DNA from: Symsagittifera roscoffensis
Lineage: Eukaryota > Xenacoelomorpha > Acoela > Convolutidae
Length of the DNA: 59,553 nucleotides
Reading direction: 5' to 3'
Assembly (NCBI RefSeq): GCF_963678635.1
Contig: NW_026971052.1
Coordinates: forward strand, 1-59,553
Below are positions 1-10,672 of the stretch, in pieces. The translations under genes were made by a program, and so were the position numbers. Below the pieces are notes generated by a model. It ran no database searches and was not told the origin of the DNA. It saw only the letters and a list, made by a program, of their open reading frames with translations. Every line of letters begins with the position of its first letter. Within the stretch, counting starts at the first letter, position 1.

Positions 1-58
1 TAGTTTCTCAGCTACAGCTAAGTTTGAATTCTCGTAAAACTCTTACGAAAAAATCACA

Positions 59-2537
59 ATGACAGCTCAACTTGATCCAAACTTTTTTGTGGAAAAGTTA
101 ATTGTCGATACAGAAAAAAATCAAATCGATCCCGTGAGGCAATATTTTGTTCGGAATAAAGGGAGAAAAGTTGCTGTAGGTTCGACTGAACCTTTCAAAA
201 GTTATATCAGTGACATTGAAAAATGTTTATCTGATACTCGGAATTATGTAGAACAGTTATCCATCCATAAACAGAAGGAATTCATATATAATCAATATAT
301 AAAATGCGCGGAGTCAGTTCACCGACTACTTTACAACTCAGAGTTGGTGGACTTTCTAAATCTTGGTGAGAGCCTTGGTACCGATCTGAGTCAAGAACTT
401 CCAGCGTATATCTTTGAAAACCCAAACACCACTGAAGACCCCTCCAAATTCATAGAAAAACTACTGCAAGAAAAACGAACAGATGGTTTGAAAACGGTTA
501 CTATTTCCACCCTAATCAACGAAATAACCAGTTCTTTTACTAACTGTGAGCAAAAAAACAGGACTGTTGCTGACTTTGCATCAACCGCTGCAGGGGCGGG
601 GGCAGGAGTGGCTGCAGGAACCGCAACGGGAGTGGCTGCAGGTATAGGAACTTCAATTGCAGGCAGTGTAGCTGCGGGAGTTGTGGGAGGGGCTGCAACT
701 GGTCCGGGGGCCATTGTTTGCGTTCCTGTTGGAATACTCGGGGGACTTGCAGTTGGAATTTTTGGAGCTCATCTTACCAAGAACAAGACACACGAAAAGA
801 TATCGAATTGGTATCACAACTTAATAGCGTCCCTGTCAAGTTTTCTTCGAAATAGGATACCAAATACGCAAGTTTTACTGAAGGAGCTTCGAGAGAAAGA
901 TACTCACGAACACGTCACAGAAATAAGAAAAGATATACTCGGCTGGGTAAACAAAACAAACGAGAAGTTATCCGCTGTTAAGGGCGTGGAAACTCACTTT
1001 GATATTCTCGCTCTACAGTTGGAACATATGTGGAGTTTGGCCAAAGCTGTTCTGACGCAAAAACCAGAAAGTCTTCAGGAGCATACAAGGCGATTTGAGA
1101 GGTTGATAGACGCTACTAAAGTTTTAAACGACAATGCTCAACTGGTTGTTTCTATAGGTTACAACCAACAAAATGGCCAGAAAATACCTGTGATGAGTTT
1201 GAGGAAAATTCCACAAGATGTTGTAATGACGGTGAATCAGACCCAGATAAATGGTTGGTGGTTTTCAACCTCCTCTTCGACAGACTACACCAGTGTTGTC
1301 AGAAATGTGCTTGACAAATACGCGGAGCTCCAAAAAGCTAAAATTGTTGGCATTTTCATTGGAGACTTTTCTTTGAAGCAGCTTCACTCAAACGTGTTGA
1401 ACGAAAAGTTCAACAGGTATTACCAAATCAACAGTGAACGTGCGTCAATGGTGGGTACTTTTGCTCTGACTAAATGGCAGGGAGAGCTAAAGGATGTATA
1501 CAGCAGAGGCCAAAAACCATATTTTTGTCCAAAAGGTTGGCATCGCATTTCATTGAATGTAGCACGTGACAGAGCAGAGTTTGACAAAAACTACGCAAAT
1601 TGGCCTATCGCCTATCACGGAACAAAAGGAAAAATTGCACTTGATATACTTGTTAGTGGTTTGCGAACAGGAACTGGTGTGGTTCTGGGTCAAAACAGAA
1701 CAGGAGGCCTAGTTTACCTCTCTCCGTCAATTATCTACACCGCCCATCCAAGGTATTGAGTTGCTATTAAATATGTCATCCCTTTTTAAATTGTAACTAG
1801 TGACCTCTTGTCTTTCATTTCACTAAAGATTTTGATAAGTAGTCCAGTTTCATATTAACTCTCGTTAACCTTATTTCATGCATTATTCTTCCATTCGTTC
1901 TTTGGCTGCTCACAGATTTTGTGGGGGAATTATTTTTTGCTCAACAAAATCTTCGAAAATTGGTTGTTTCCGCATAAACAGAATAGTATGATAATAAATA
2001 GGGATGACTGCCCGGATTATTCAAGCTAATGCTCAGTTTCTGTGAAACTTATCAATATTCGAAAAATTTGCTTTGCTGGTTTTTGAAATAAATGTCTCGA
2101 AAAACTTCAATTAAACTCAAAAAATGCTGAGCAAAAATATACATCAACACCATCACCCAACTAAAGTCCTAAGGAAGTTTTGTTGCACAAAAAAACTTAT
2201 ACGTATTTCATGAGTATTCGAAACAGTTTTCTCGATTTTTTGTAGATACGCATCTCCCTTCCTTCTTCCAGATAACCGCACGGGGCAGCTTGTGTTGCAA
2301 GTTAGAGTGAACCCATCTTGCATCTGGAAGGTTCAAGCTGAAACACTGCTGAAAGATAAAACACTTCGAATTGATCCCAACTATTTCAACAACGAGCTTG
2401 AATGGATTATGAAACCCACAGATAAGGATGGCAGATTCTTGGGAACGCAAGAGGGAATTGTGATCTACGGCCTGATGGTTCGAATCTGTGACAGGAAACC
2501 AAATGAACTCGATGATTCTCAATGGTGGTATAAATAA
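59..2537 (+). CDS. Two-exon gene: glycine-zipper protein with C-terminal PARP/ART-like domain
   Basis: Exon 1 is 59-1752 and exon 2 is 2246-2537. The intron 1753-2245 has GT-AG ends and is phase 2; the split codon makes Arg565. The splice is my inference: it joins HPR to YASPFLLPD and restores a continuous protein of about 661 aa. The ATG at 59 has A at -3 and is the first in frame; upstream exons cannot be excluded. Residues ~170-240 form a Gly/Ala/Val-rich segment with many GxxxG-type steps, like glycine-zipper membrane segments. Residues ~245-330 are helical and charged. The C-terminal ~160 residues contain YHGTK (519-523), then a DILVSGL helix, YLSPS (553-557) and an acidic pair in NNELEW (615, 617). 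HGT followed by a Y-containing strand is the layout of the H-Y-E catalytic core of ADP-ribosyltransferases and PARPs. The family is widespread in invertebrates but functionally uncharacterised as far as I know. Enzymatic activity is inference; membrane insertion is also inference. Confidence 0.8.
1753..2245 (+). other. Intron of the ART-like gene
   Basis: Donor AAG|GTATTG and acceptor TTTTTTGTAG|ATAC flank 493 bases with stops in all frames. The acceptor follows a T-rich tract. A second AG at 2270-2271 would leave the wrong phase, so the acceptor at 2245 is preferred. Confidence 0.75.
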
Positions 2538-3109
2538 GCAGACTGTGCTGGACTCTCCTTCATTTGATCTTCATACTTAGCCTTCTAACAACCTTTTTTA
2601 TATCATAAAATTGATGCTCAAATGAGACTGGGGGAGTTTGTTGAGCGGGGATTATTGTGCAAACCGAAGTCTCACTTTTGCAACTTTGCATCATCACTCT
2701 TGAGTCAGCCTGAATTTTTTTTTTAGTTTCAATAGCTTGAAAATATAAAATATAATACACTAAACTGCTTTTTAGGCAATACTAACTTCAGTTTTCCATT
2801 TATTATAATTAGAAGTTTTAGAGAATAATGTAAAATTGATTCCTGATTAATAGATTAGCAGAAACTTGAATTACAAATTTATGATACTTAAAGTTTGAAA
2901 AAGGTTACTCAAAATACTTTCAATATGTAGAAACGTAAAAAAATGAGAAAGGGTACCAGTGAAATATTTATTTTTAAATTGCTTTAAAGGGTTCGCCATC
3001 ATGGAGCTAGACTATGTTTTAACTTTTTCAAAAAATAACATGTCATTTTACAAAAAAGTATGAGTAAAAAAGTAAAAAGCACAGAACCTGTAGATCACGT
3101 TGACAATGA
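2538..3109. other. Intergenic, AT-rich, nothing recognised
   Basis: About 570 bases between the end of the ART-like gene and the first GTPase pseudogene. No reading frame with family features, no repeat shared with the rest of the window and no clear AATAAA just after the stop codon. Confidence 0.5.
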
Positions 3110-3660
3110 TCCATTGCTCTCCTTACTCAAAACCTTCTTGAAGATTTCTTACAGGAAGTTCTTGTCATCCCGAAGGTTTGGGATTGGGATCATTACATGT
3201 ATCCTTGAACAGGTATTTCGTCTCTCCTTTTTCTGAAAACTTTTTCAACAGTTTTCAGGTTCTCTTTTGCGATGCAATCATCAAGCCTCGTGAAAACGAC
3301 AACTATTTTTTCTTGAAACGTCATGTATATAAGTGCGACATCCTGACGTGGATTCTTACCTATGATGAACAGATACACAAAGTAAAGTTAGATTTCGAAT
3401 TGAATTTATTAACCAAGTCTTGTTTGACAAAAGTGCCTGCCGATCGACAATCCTTGGCAAAACCCGTCAGTCTAGTGTTTATGTTCTACACATCTCTGAG
3501 AAGAGGACGAAATGGCAAAGGTTGATTGGCCATGATCTAGTCCAGCAATGCTTTTGCAAAGACTGCTTTTTCCAGTGGCGGTATTGCCGAGATTAAGCAG
3601 TTTTTTGCGTTTATTACCTACAAGATCTTAAACTAGCGGCAGCAACTAGTTTTCAATTGA
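3110..3660 (-). pseudogene. AIG1/GIMAP-like GTPase pseudogene, copy 1
   Basis: Read on the minus strand. The segment near 3600-3545 translates to a good P-loop, GNTATGKSSLCKSIAG, followed by GLDHGQSTF. Further on, 3378-3193 gives YLFIIGKNPRQ and then VVVFTRLDDC, which fits the hydrophobic strand plus T[RK]xDD G4 motif of AIG1-type GTPases, followed by NLKTVEKVFRKRRDEIPVQG. Stops and a large deletion remove the G3 region, so this is a pseudogene. Family assignment rests on P-loop plus G4 and on the other copies; another P-loop GTPase family is possible. Confidence 0.6.
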
Positions 3661-4119
3661 GGTCTTCTAGTATGCCCTGATCTATACAGCGCCCTTGCTA
3701 GCAGACAGTCCGGCTAAAAGCATCTTTCATTCAAACTTGGTAATAAATTGAAGTAACTTTCTAAAAACGCATTTCTATTCATGTTTTGGAAATTTAGTAA
3801 AGCTTTTCATCAGTAACTTTCCGGAACATCCAATACAAAAAATGTGACGCACAATGAGAAATTTATGAGAAATCAAATATCAGTTAGAATAAATCCGCAG
3901 AAGTATTTGAGCATCTACAATAACCTACCTATATTTCTTGATACCCATTGACCAATAACATCATTACTGGTTCTTTTTAATGCCCTTGATTTGCGTGATA
4001 TTCGATCTGATTAGCAGGATGTTAATATTTCTTATCGTGAGATTAATTCAAAAGCTACTCGTCATTTCCTTTAAAAATTGATTTCTGATCACGTTAACAA
4101 AATGAAAAAAAAAGAATAA

Positions 4120-4870
4120 AGTACAAGTTTTACAATGATTTTGACGATGTTCCTTTCTATCCTCTTTCAGAACATTCTTGAAGGTATCGTAAAGGATTTT
4201 CTTGTCTTCTCGGAGGAAGGCTTGGGATTTCGGTCCCTCAATGAATCCTCGAACAGGTACCTCAGCCCTCAAATTTCCGGAAACAATTTCTTTGACAGTT
4301 TTCAGGTACTCGTACTTGATGGTATCATCGGTTTTCCCTACCTGCTATCGTACGCCATTCAGTGGCAAAAAAATAGGTTCATCGGGAGCCTCGCAAAAAA
4401 TCACAGTCTGCTGCCAGAACGCGTTGCCAAACTATTCTTGGAAGATACCAATCATGTTGACATGAGTTTCATGCAGATGTGGATTTGTTCATTGCCTGCT
4501 ACCAAGAACAGATACAACTAGTCACATTTTGAGTTCTGTTTGCTAATCGATTCTTGAATGACTGAAGCGTTGTTGTCTTTGTCAAGATAGCCGAAGCCAA
4601 CATTTTTGATTATACGTATCGGACGATAGACATTTCTATCGAAAAAAATGTCAGCCATCTATTTGTTCTGTGCAGCTCCGAGAAAAAGCGTAGGTGGCAA
4701 AGGTGGAGTGTCCGTGATCTAATCGAGCAATGACATTGTATAGACAGCTACAATCAATGCTGGTGTTGATGACCATGAGCATTTTTCGAAGACTTTCACC
4801 AACTGGATTTTAAACCAATTCCACCCGTTTCCAGTTGTAATTCCCAGTTTGACCGTTTCAATACAGCACC
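4120..4870 (-). pseudogene. AIG1/GIMAP-like GTPase pseudogene, copy 2 (longest)
   Basis: Most complete copy on the minus strand. Near 4780 the P-loop is eroded (VINTSIDCS where copy 1 has GNTATGKS). It is followed by LDHGHSTFAT, the G3-like NVGFGYLDKDNNASVIQ (~4610-4560), LYLFLVAGNEQ and SKNSLATRSGSRL in a shifted frame. The C-terminal part at 4320-4120 is open: YLKTVKEIV, then GFIEGPKSQAFLREDKK and FKNVLKEDRKE. Several stops and frameshifts separate these blocks. It defines the block order for the family: P-loop, DHxxSTF, VGFGxLD, hydrophobic strand with NEQ, G4, C-terminal charged helix. Confidence 0.6.
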
Positions 4871-4984
4871 CGTGCTATCAGATTTCCGGTTAGAGCGTTT
4901 TTTTTTCTAATTTAGTAATGAACTATATTAAATTTTCAAAAATTTGTTCTTAATGTTGTTCTGAAAAGTTAGTAAAGCTCACAT

Positions 4985-5320
4985 TCAGTAAGTTGGGAAG
5001 TCTTCGAAGGTCGTGGATTGCAATCCTTGAATTTATCCTGGAACAAGTATCTCAGCCCTCGACTGAACTTTTTTTCGACAGACTTCAGGTACTCTTTCTA
5101 GATGTTATCATAGAATTTGCCTGGTTGTCACCGTAAGCCATTCACTGGCGAAAATTGGGTTTATCGTAAGCATTATGAAAACGACCACAGTCTGTGCAAC
5201 CAGAACGCGTTTCCAAACCCAATCTTGTTGGTAAGCGTTCCATCCAGACGTGAATTGTTCATTGACTGCTAAACTACTCAAAATGAAAAGTAAAAAAAAA
5301 TGTAAAAATTTAACAACCAA
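4985..5320 (-). pseudogene. GTPase pseudogene fragment, copy 3 (C-terminal half)
   Basis: Minus-strand translation reads NEQFTSGW, then WVWKRVLVAQTVVVFIML, matching the NEQ...WQRVLAADC block of the other copies. It continues through a degenerate YLKSVEK-like block to a charged end near 4985. The N-terminal G domain is absent; the sequence joins copy 4 directly. Confidence 0.5.
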
Positions 5321-5339
5321 ACTGACGATGTTCTTTTGC

Positions 5340-5690
5340 TTTCCTTACTCAGAACTTTCCTGAAAGTTTAGTACATAAAAATTTTGCCTCGAAAATATTG
5401 GATTAGGAAGACTAAATAAATACTCGAACAGTTATTTCATCCCTAGACATTCTGAAATTTTTCTTTTCAACAGTTTTCAGGTACTCTTCTACAATGTTGT
5501 CATCGGTTTTTTTCTCCCGGTCACCTTATGCCGTTTACTGACGAAAAATAGGAAAATGACCACAGTCTGTTGCTAGAACGCGTTGTCAATCAATTCTTGT
5601 AAGATACTGACCATATTGAGCGGTGATCCATCCAGATGGGGATTCTTTCCTTGACTGCTATCCGGCGAAAACTTTGTTTCTTTATTGGTC
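5340..5690 (-). pseudogene. GTPase pseudogene fragment, copy 4
   Basis: Short minus-strand copy containing the block after NEQ, a TDCGHFPIFRQ-like stretch, EEYLKTVEKK and a charged C-terminal end. It lacks P-loop and G3 and has in-frame stops. Nucleotide similarity to copies 2, 3 and 6 is obvious by eye (for example the word GGTACTC, also found in the other copies). Confidence 0.5.
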
Positions 5691-6109
5691 AGAGTTGAAG
5701 CGAATTCTTAAAAATTTATTCTTAGTCTTGTGCTCAAAGTGAGTAAAGCTCTTTTTTACGTGAGTAATACGAATCAAAAATTAAAACACTTTTAAAGAGT
5801 CATAATGAGAAATATTTTTTCAGTTCAAGTTGTACCGCAGTAATTTTTGGAGCAGTTAAAATGATCTACATGTGTTTCTAGATATTAAGTGACCACTGGC
5901 GTCATTTCTGTTTCTTATTGGTGCACGTACTTCGTGCTACGGTTAATCTAAGTAACAGGATGTTAAAATTTTGTCTTGTGGGTTCAGTTCAAAAACTACT
6001 TTACATCGTCGTTGAAGTTATAGGTGATTTCTGTTTCACTGTTTGGTTGAGTTTGTTCAAAGATTGATTTCAGAGTACAAAAACAAAACTGTCAATCAAA
6101 CTGACAACT

Positions 6110-6780
6110 ATCCATTGATCTCCTCCCTCCGAGAATTTCATGTACAAATTGTTCAAGAATCTTTTGAGTAAGGAGATAAATGGATAATTGTCAGTTTTGT
6201 TATCAAGTTTGTTCAGTTTATTTTTGTACAGGAAGTCTTCGAAAGATGCCCTGGAATTGCAATCCCTAAATATATGCTCGAACAGGTATCTCACGCCTCA
6301 AACATCCGCAAAGTTTTTCATTGACTGTTTTCAGGTAATCTTCCTCGATGGTATCATCGATTTTTCCTCTCTGCTACCGTACACCATTCAGTGACAAAAA
6401 ATAGGTTCATCGGGAGCCTCGCGAAAAAATCACTTTCTGCTGCCAGAACGCGTTGCCAGATTTTTTTTTGTAAGTTACCAATCATGTTGACAAGCACTCC
6501 ATCCAGACGCGAATTGTCCATTGACTGCTATCAAGAATAGATTCTTAAAGCCACACTTCGACCTCAGTTCAATTTGGCCTCAATTTGCTTATCAAGTCTT
6601 GCATGACTTAAGCGGCCGTGTCTTCACGGAATCGCCAAACCCTATAGTGTCGATAAATACTTATCGGCCGATTGACCATTCCATTACAAAACCCATTCAA
6701 TTGTGTCTGTTCTATGCAGCTTTCATTAGAGGCCGAAAACTTAAGGTTGGTTGGTCATTATCTCGTCCGACAGGATACCA
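6110..6780 (-). pseudogene. GTPase pseudogene, copy 6 (fused to copy 5)
   Basis: Minus-strand blocks: DNDQPTLSF, IDTIGFGDS (G3-like DxxG context), LFLIAVNGQFASGW, NLATRSGSRK, an eroded YLKTVEK block and a C-terminal segment ending in NKTDNYPFIS. The P-loop is missing because the copy is joined at about 6775 to copy 5 inside the CATGTTGACAAGC-type block, apparently by unequal recombination between paralogues. Confidence 0.5.
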
Positions 6781-7200
6781 ATAATGTTGACAAGCCGTCC
6801 ATCCAGGCGTGGTTTGTTCATTGATTGCCAACAAGAACAGATAAACAAAGTCACACTTTGACTTCAGTTTGCTAATCAAATCTTGGATGACTGAAGCGTT
6901 GGTGTCTTAGTCGAGATTGCCAAAGCCAACTGTTTCGATGATACTTATCGACTGAATGATAATTCTATCGAAAAACGCATCAACCATCTGTCTAATCTTT
7001 GCAGCCAAGATGAAAAGGCCATGATATCTTGCAGCATTCACATTGCATATACAGATTCCTCTAATGCCGTTCTTACTATCAAAGAGCATTTTTCGGTGAT
7101 TTTTACCCTGCAGCCTCAACTAGCTGCACCCAACCGTTTCCAGTTGGATTCTTTCAGATTGCCTGTTTTAGTACAGCACCCGTGCTAACATTAGGTCCGG
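6770..7200 (-). pseudogene. GTPase pseudogene, copy 5 (N-terminal half)
   Basis: Minus strand: an eroded P-loop region (KNHRKMLFDSKNGIRG), then IIETVGFGNLD (G3-like), DTNASVIQDLISKLKSK and VYLFLLAINEQ. One stop follows NLD. The reading stops at the junction with copy 6. The DTNASVIQDLISKLKSK block is the best-preserved version in the window. Confidence 0.55.
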
Positions 7201-7489
7201 CTAAACCATCTACTTATCTAGTTTGGTTTTAAGTTGAAGTGGATACTTAAAAAACTATTCCTGGAAAAAACTATGAGTAATGCACTTCATTTAATTAATT
7301 TCCGAAAAATTGCTTATCAAAAAAGACAGTTTGAGTCAAATTGAGAATTTATGAATCAATTCAAACTTTCCGCAGTAATATTTAAGCAGTCAAAGTTAAG
7401 TTGTTTTTTGCCATTTTAGTGATAAGTGGTTTCAGATCAAGTTCTCGAAAAAAAACATACCTCGTTCTGTTGAGGTTAGAGTTGAGTGT

Positions 7490-8030
7490 AAATTTTGAGA
7501 GCAACAAACTTAAAATGCACATACCTGACCCTCACTGATGAAAACTGCGTGCATCAGAAACCTCGTAAAAACCACGTCAATCTATTGACAGAACGCGTTG
7601 CCAAACCTTTTTTGAAAAGATCTGATCATGTTGACAAGCGATCTCGTCAGACGTGGATTTTGAGCGTTGACTGTTATGATGAACAGATACACAAAGTCAG
7701 ATATCGGTTTCAAGTTGCTAAACAAGTCCCTGTCAGGATGGCCGAAGCCAGTTTTGCCAATGATAACTAACGGCCGATCGACAATTCCATAGAAAGCACG
7801 CAGGCTAATTACATTTGTTTTGTACAGCTTTGAGAAAAAGCCGAAACGACAAAATTTGAGTGGTCATGATCCAGTCTAGCAGTGACTTTGCAAAGATTGC
7901 TTTTCCAGTGCTAGTCGTGCCGACAATGAGCAGTTTTTTGCGGTCATAACCAGCAATACCTTCAACTAGCTGCAGCCACACGTTTCCAATTATGATTCTC
8001 AGTATGCCCAGATCTGTACATGGGTCTTTT
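7490..8030 (-). pseudogene. GTPase pseudogene, copy 7
   Basis: The P-loop at about 7945-7900 reads KKLLIVGTTSTGK on the minus strand; a one-base loss in the following A-run shifts the frame. Later blocks (NWLRPS for G3, VWQRVLSID, the charged end) are in different frames. Inactive by frameshift and stops. Confidence 0.55.
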
Positions 8031-8439
8031 AGTCAAACTTGGTAAATTACCAAAAATGCTCTCTTATTGTTGTTCTGAAAATTTAGTTAAGCTCTTCATT
8101 AAAAATCTTTCCGAAACATACTTTTAAAAAAAAGACAAACATCAAGAGTCATTTTTTGAATTTTTATATCAGTTCGAAAAAAATCGCAATAAAAACTGAG
8201 AAGTTAAAACAACCTATCTATGCTTCTAGAAGCCCATTGAACAATGGTGTCAATACTATCTTTTTGGTGCCTGTAATTTGCTCGACGGTCGATATAAATA
8301 GCAGGATGTTAATTTTTTTGTGAGATCAATACAAAAAGTACTATAACGCGTCATTTAGTTAATGAGAGATTTCTGATCACGTTCTCAAAATCAAACGTAC
8401 AAAAATAAAGGACAACTTTGGAAGAAGAGTAATTTGACG

Positions 8440-9200
8440 ATTTTCCTTTTTCTCCTCACTCAGAACAAACTAAAAGATTTCGTTCGGGAAGTTTTTATAG
8501 TCTCGAAGATTTGGATCCCTACATATTTCATCGAACTAACATCCCACACCTCGACTTTGCGAAAACTATTTTTCAACAGTTTTCACGTACTCTTCTGTGA
8601 TGTTATCATTCATTTTCCCTGCCTGTCACCATTTTTCGCTCACTGTCAAAAAAATGGGCGCATCGAAAAACTTGTGAAGACGACCACAGTCTGGTGTCAG
8701 AACTCGTTGTCAAACTTTATTTGGACGATACCGATCATCCAGACGGGGATTTTGTCTCATTGAGAACTATCAAGTACAAATACAAAAAGCTACTACTTCA
8801 GTTTTCTTATTAATTATTGAATGATTGAGCTCGGTTGAATTTATCTGCTGGTTTAACGGATTATCTGTTGGTTTCTCTGTCGGGAGCGTCGAAGCCAAGA
8901 GTTCCATTGATAATTATGGGCTGGTCGACAATTACATCATAAAATATTTCAGCCAACTGTTCTGTTCAGCTTTGAGGGGTTCAGCTTTCTGTTCAGCTCT
9001 GAGGCAGCAAAGGTTGAGGGGTCATGATCTTGTCCGGCAATGTCTTTGCATGGCCAGCTTTTTCTAATACAGGTATTGCAGACAATGAGCTTTTTTGGGC
9101 TATTGTTACCAAATGTATCCTGAACTAGTTGTGCCCACCTGCTTACAGTTGTGGTCTTCCAGTTTCGGCATAGCACCTGAGCTAGCAAACGGTCCGGCTT
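8440..9200 (-). pseudogene. GTPase pseudogene, copy 8
   Basis: Minus-strand start MLAQVLCRNWKT, then WAQLVQDTFGNN and KKLIVCNTCIRKS, which is the P-loop position with the Gly and Lys residues altered. CKDIAGQDHDPSTFAAS follows. Stops after about 80 residues. The MLAQVL-type start is shared with remnants of other copies and is probably the original N-terminus or exon start. Confidence 0.55.
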
Positions 9201-9589
9201 AAATCATTTTTTATAATTTGGTCAGAATTGAAGTAACATCTTTGAAATATATTCCTAGTCTTGTTCTAAAAAGTTGCTGAATATCTCATTCAGTCAATTT
9301 CCACAGCTAATGAAAAATTGTGACCCGTTAAGAGTCTTCATGAGAAAATTTGTATCGGTTTGAATTGATCCGCTGTAAGATTTTCTCAGTTAAAATCACT
9401 TACCTGTTTTTACAGGATATCGATTAACCAACGGCGTCATTAGTGTTTCTTTTTGGTGCCCGTGATTCGCGCGACGTTCTTTTTCTCTTGAAATCGATTC
9501 AAAAACTGTTCTACCCCGTCATTGAAGTGATAGATTATTTCTCATCAAGTTGTCAAAGAGAAATCTGACGATGAAATTGGCCCTCATTC

Positions 9590-9900
9590 TTTGATCTCTT
9601 CATTCAGAGTATTCTTGAGGGCTTTGTACAGGAATTCCTCTTTTCCCCGAAGTTGTGAGATTTCGATTGCGTATCCTCGAACAGGCATGTCAGCCCTCAA
9701 CTTTCCGTAAACGTTTTTTCGAAAGTTTTCAGGTACTCTTCCTCGATGACGAAAGTTGGGTGCATCGTAAGCATTTTGAAAACAAAATCAGTCTGCTGGC
9801 AGAACGCATTGCCAAATTGTTGTTGAAAGACATGGACTGCCCATTGATTGATATGTTTGACCTCAGTTTGCTAATCAATTCTTGGTCAGCAAACTGAGGA
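9590..9900 (-). pseudogene. GTPase pseudogene fragment, copy 9
   Basis: C-terminal part only: degenerate LAMRSASRL, WKLSKKRLRKVEG and the GFIEGP-type block in shifted frames. Nucleotide words shared with copies 2-8 show membership. Confidence 0.45.
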
Positions 9901-9904
9901 CACA

Positions 9905-10134
9905 CCTAATCCATGCTGTAGTGACAGGCCATTTAGAAGTAGACTCATTCCTAGCCCTACATGTTACACCAAATAAATAGCGGAGTTCTCGACTTTCAAG
10001 AAACGTCTTTTCGACCAACCTCAGGTACTCCTCGGTAATTTCCTTATCGGTTTTCTTCACTGCTCGTACTGTAACTATTTGATTTCATTAATAGTCTTGT
10101 GAAAAACAGCGGAGATTCGTGCCAGAATGCTTGG
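9905..10134 (-). pseudogene. GTPase-related copy 10, 3' half, split by the BEL element
   Basis: Minus strand: AFWHESPLFFTRLLMKSN directly beside the LTR, then in another frame KKTDKEITEEYLRLVEKTF, equivalent to the EEYLKTVEKKF block of the other copies. The 5' half lies at 19263-19480. Removing the BEL element and one CTTGG joins LQENFDQ to AFWHES in one frame, so the gene was split by the insertion. Confidence 0.55.
10130..10134. repeat. Target site duplication, left (CTTGG)
   Basis: Five bases immediately before the 5' LTR, identical to 19263-19267. BEL/Pao integrases usually make 4-6 bp duplications. Confidence 0.9.
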
Positions 10135-10651
10135 TGTTGCAGCGCAAATATAAAACAATAGTACAAATGCATATAAACGTAAATGTGCGAGAGTATAAAT
10201 GCATATAAAAGTAAATGCATGCAGGGACAGTAGCCAAGCGTATACATGGTGCGTCCCGGCGGGTTCGGCGCCGGTTCGAATCCCGACTAGGTCATTTCCT
10301 TTCTAGAACTCGAATATGCACCGAACTTGATGGGATGCTCCGTAACCAGGTTCGATCCTACCCCCAAAAAAAAACGATTTTAACCGTCTTTTCGCTCTAA
10401 TTTGGTTCAGCCTTGATTAAGGCTGACCTTTAAAAAGAGCAATTTGTCTCAAGGACAAATACTAGCCATTTTTGCAGCTTGCTTTGAGTTATGCAGTTTT
10501 TTGTGTCCGATGTTACCGATAACAATAAAAAAGTTTGTTAAAAATATCATTATATTACGAAATTTCCAGAGTTATTTTCCCGATAAAATACTCGTTAATT
10601 CAAGTGTTTGAAAAGAGATTTTATTACGAAGTGTGGAGATTGGCGCGCACA
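10135..10651 (+). repeat. 5' LTR of BEL element
   Basis: Starts TGTTGCAGCG and ends GGCGCGCACA. It contains TATA-like GCATATAAA repeats near the start, a GC-rich hairpin (CCGGCG 10256-10261 with CGCCGG 10269-10274) and tRNA-like A and B boxes. Matches 18751-19262 almost throughout. Confidence 0.95.
10231..10283 (+). promoter_or_regulatory. tRNA-like pol III A and B boxes inside the LTR
   Basis: TAGCCAAGCG at 10231 resembles the A box TRGCNNAGYNGG, and GGTTCGAATCC at 10273-10283 is a perfect B box. The 42-bp spacing is that of a tRNA gene. Acceptor and T-stem pairing is poor, so this is a decayed tRNA-like segment rather than a functional tRNA. The same boxes occur at 18847 and 18889 in the 3' LTR. 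A second GGTTCGATCC lies near 10348. Whether RNA polymerase III uses it is unknown. Confidence 0.45.
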
Positions 10652-10654
10652 TTT

Positions 10655-10672
10655 TGGCGCCCCACAAGGGAC
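10655..10672 (+). promoter_or_regulatory. Primer-binding site of BEL element
   Basis: TGGCGCCCCACAAGGGAC begins three bases after the 5' LTR. TGG is the complement of the tRNA CCA end. I cannot name the primer tRNA with confidence. Confidence 0.7.

Larger units (their letters stand above)
3750..9570. repeat. Conserved spacer between GTPase copies (five instances)
   Basis: Non-coding block at roughly 3750-4110, 5700-6060, 7230-7480, 8060-8400 and 9220-9570. Shared words include CCGCAGTA, a GTTTCTAGATA-like run, the word GGCGTCATT, TTGGTGC and GCAGGATGTTAAT. Together with the pseudogenes this shows a tandem array with units of about 1.0-1.7 kb. Confidence 0.6.

Noticed and set aside
391-714. 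107-aa Pro/Ala-rich minus-strand frame
   Set aside because: Antisense of the Gly/Ala-rich segment of the ART-like gene; composition explains the open frame.
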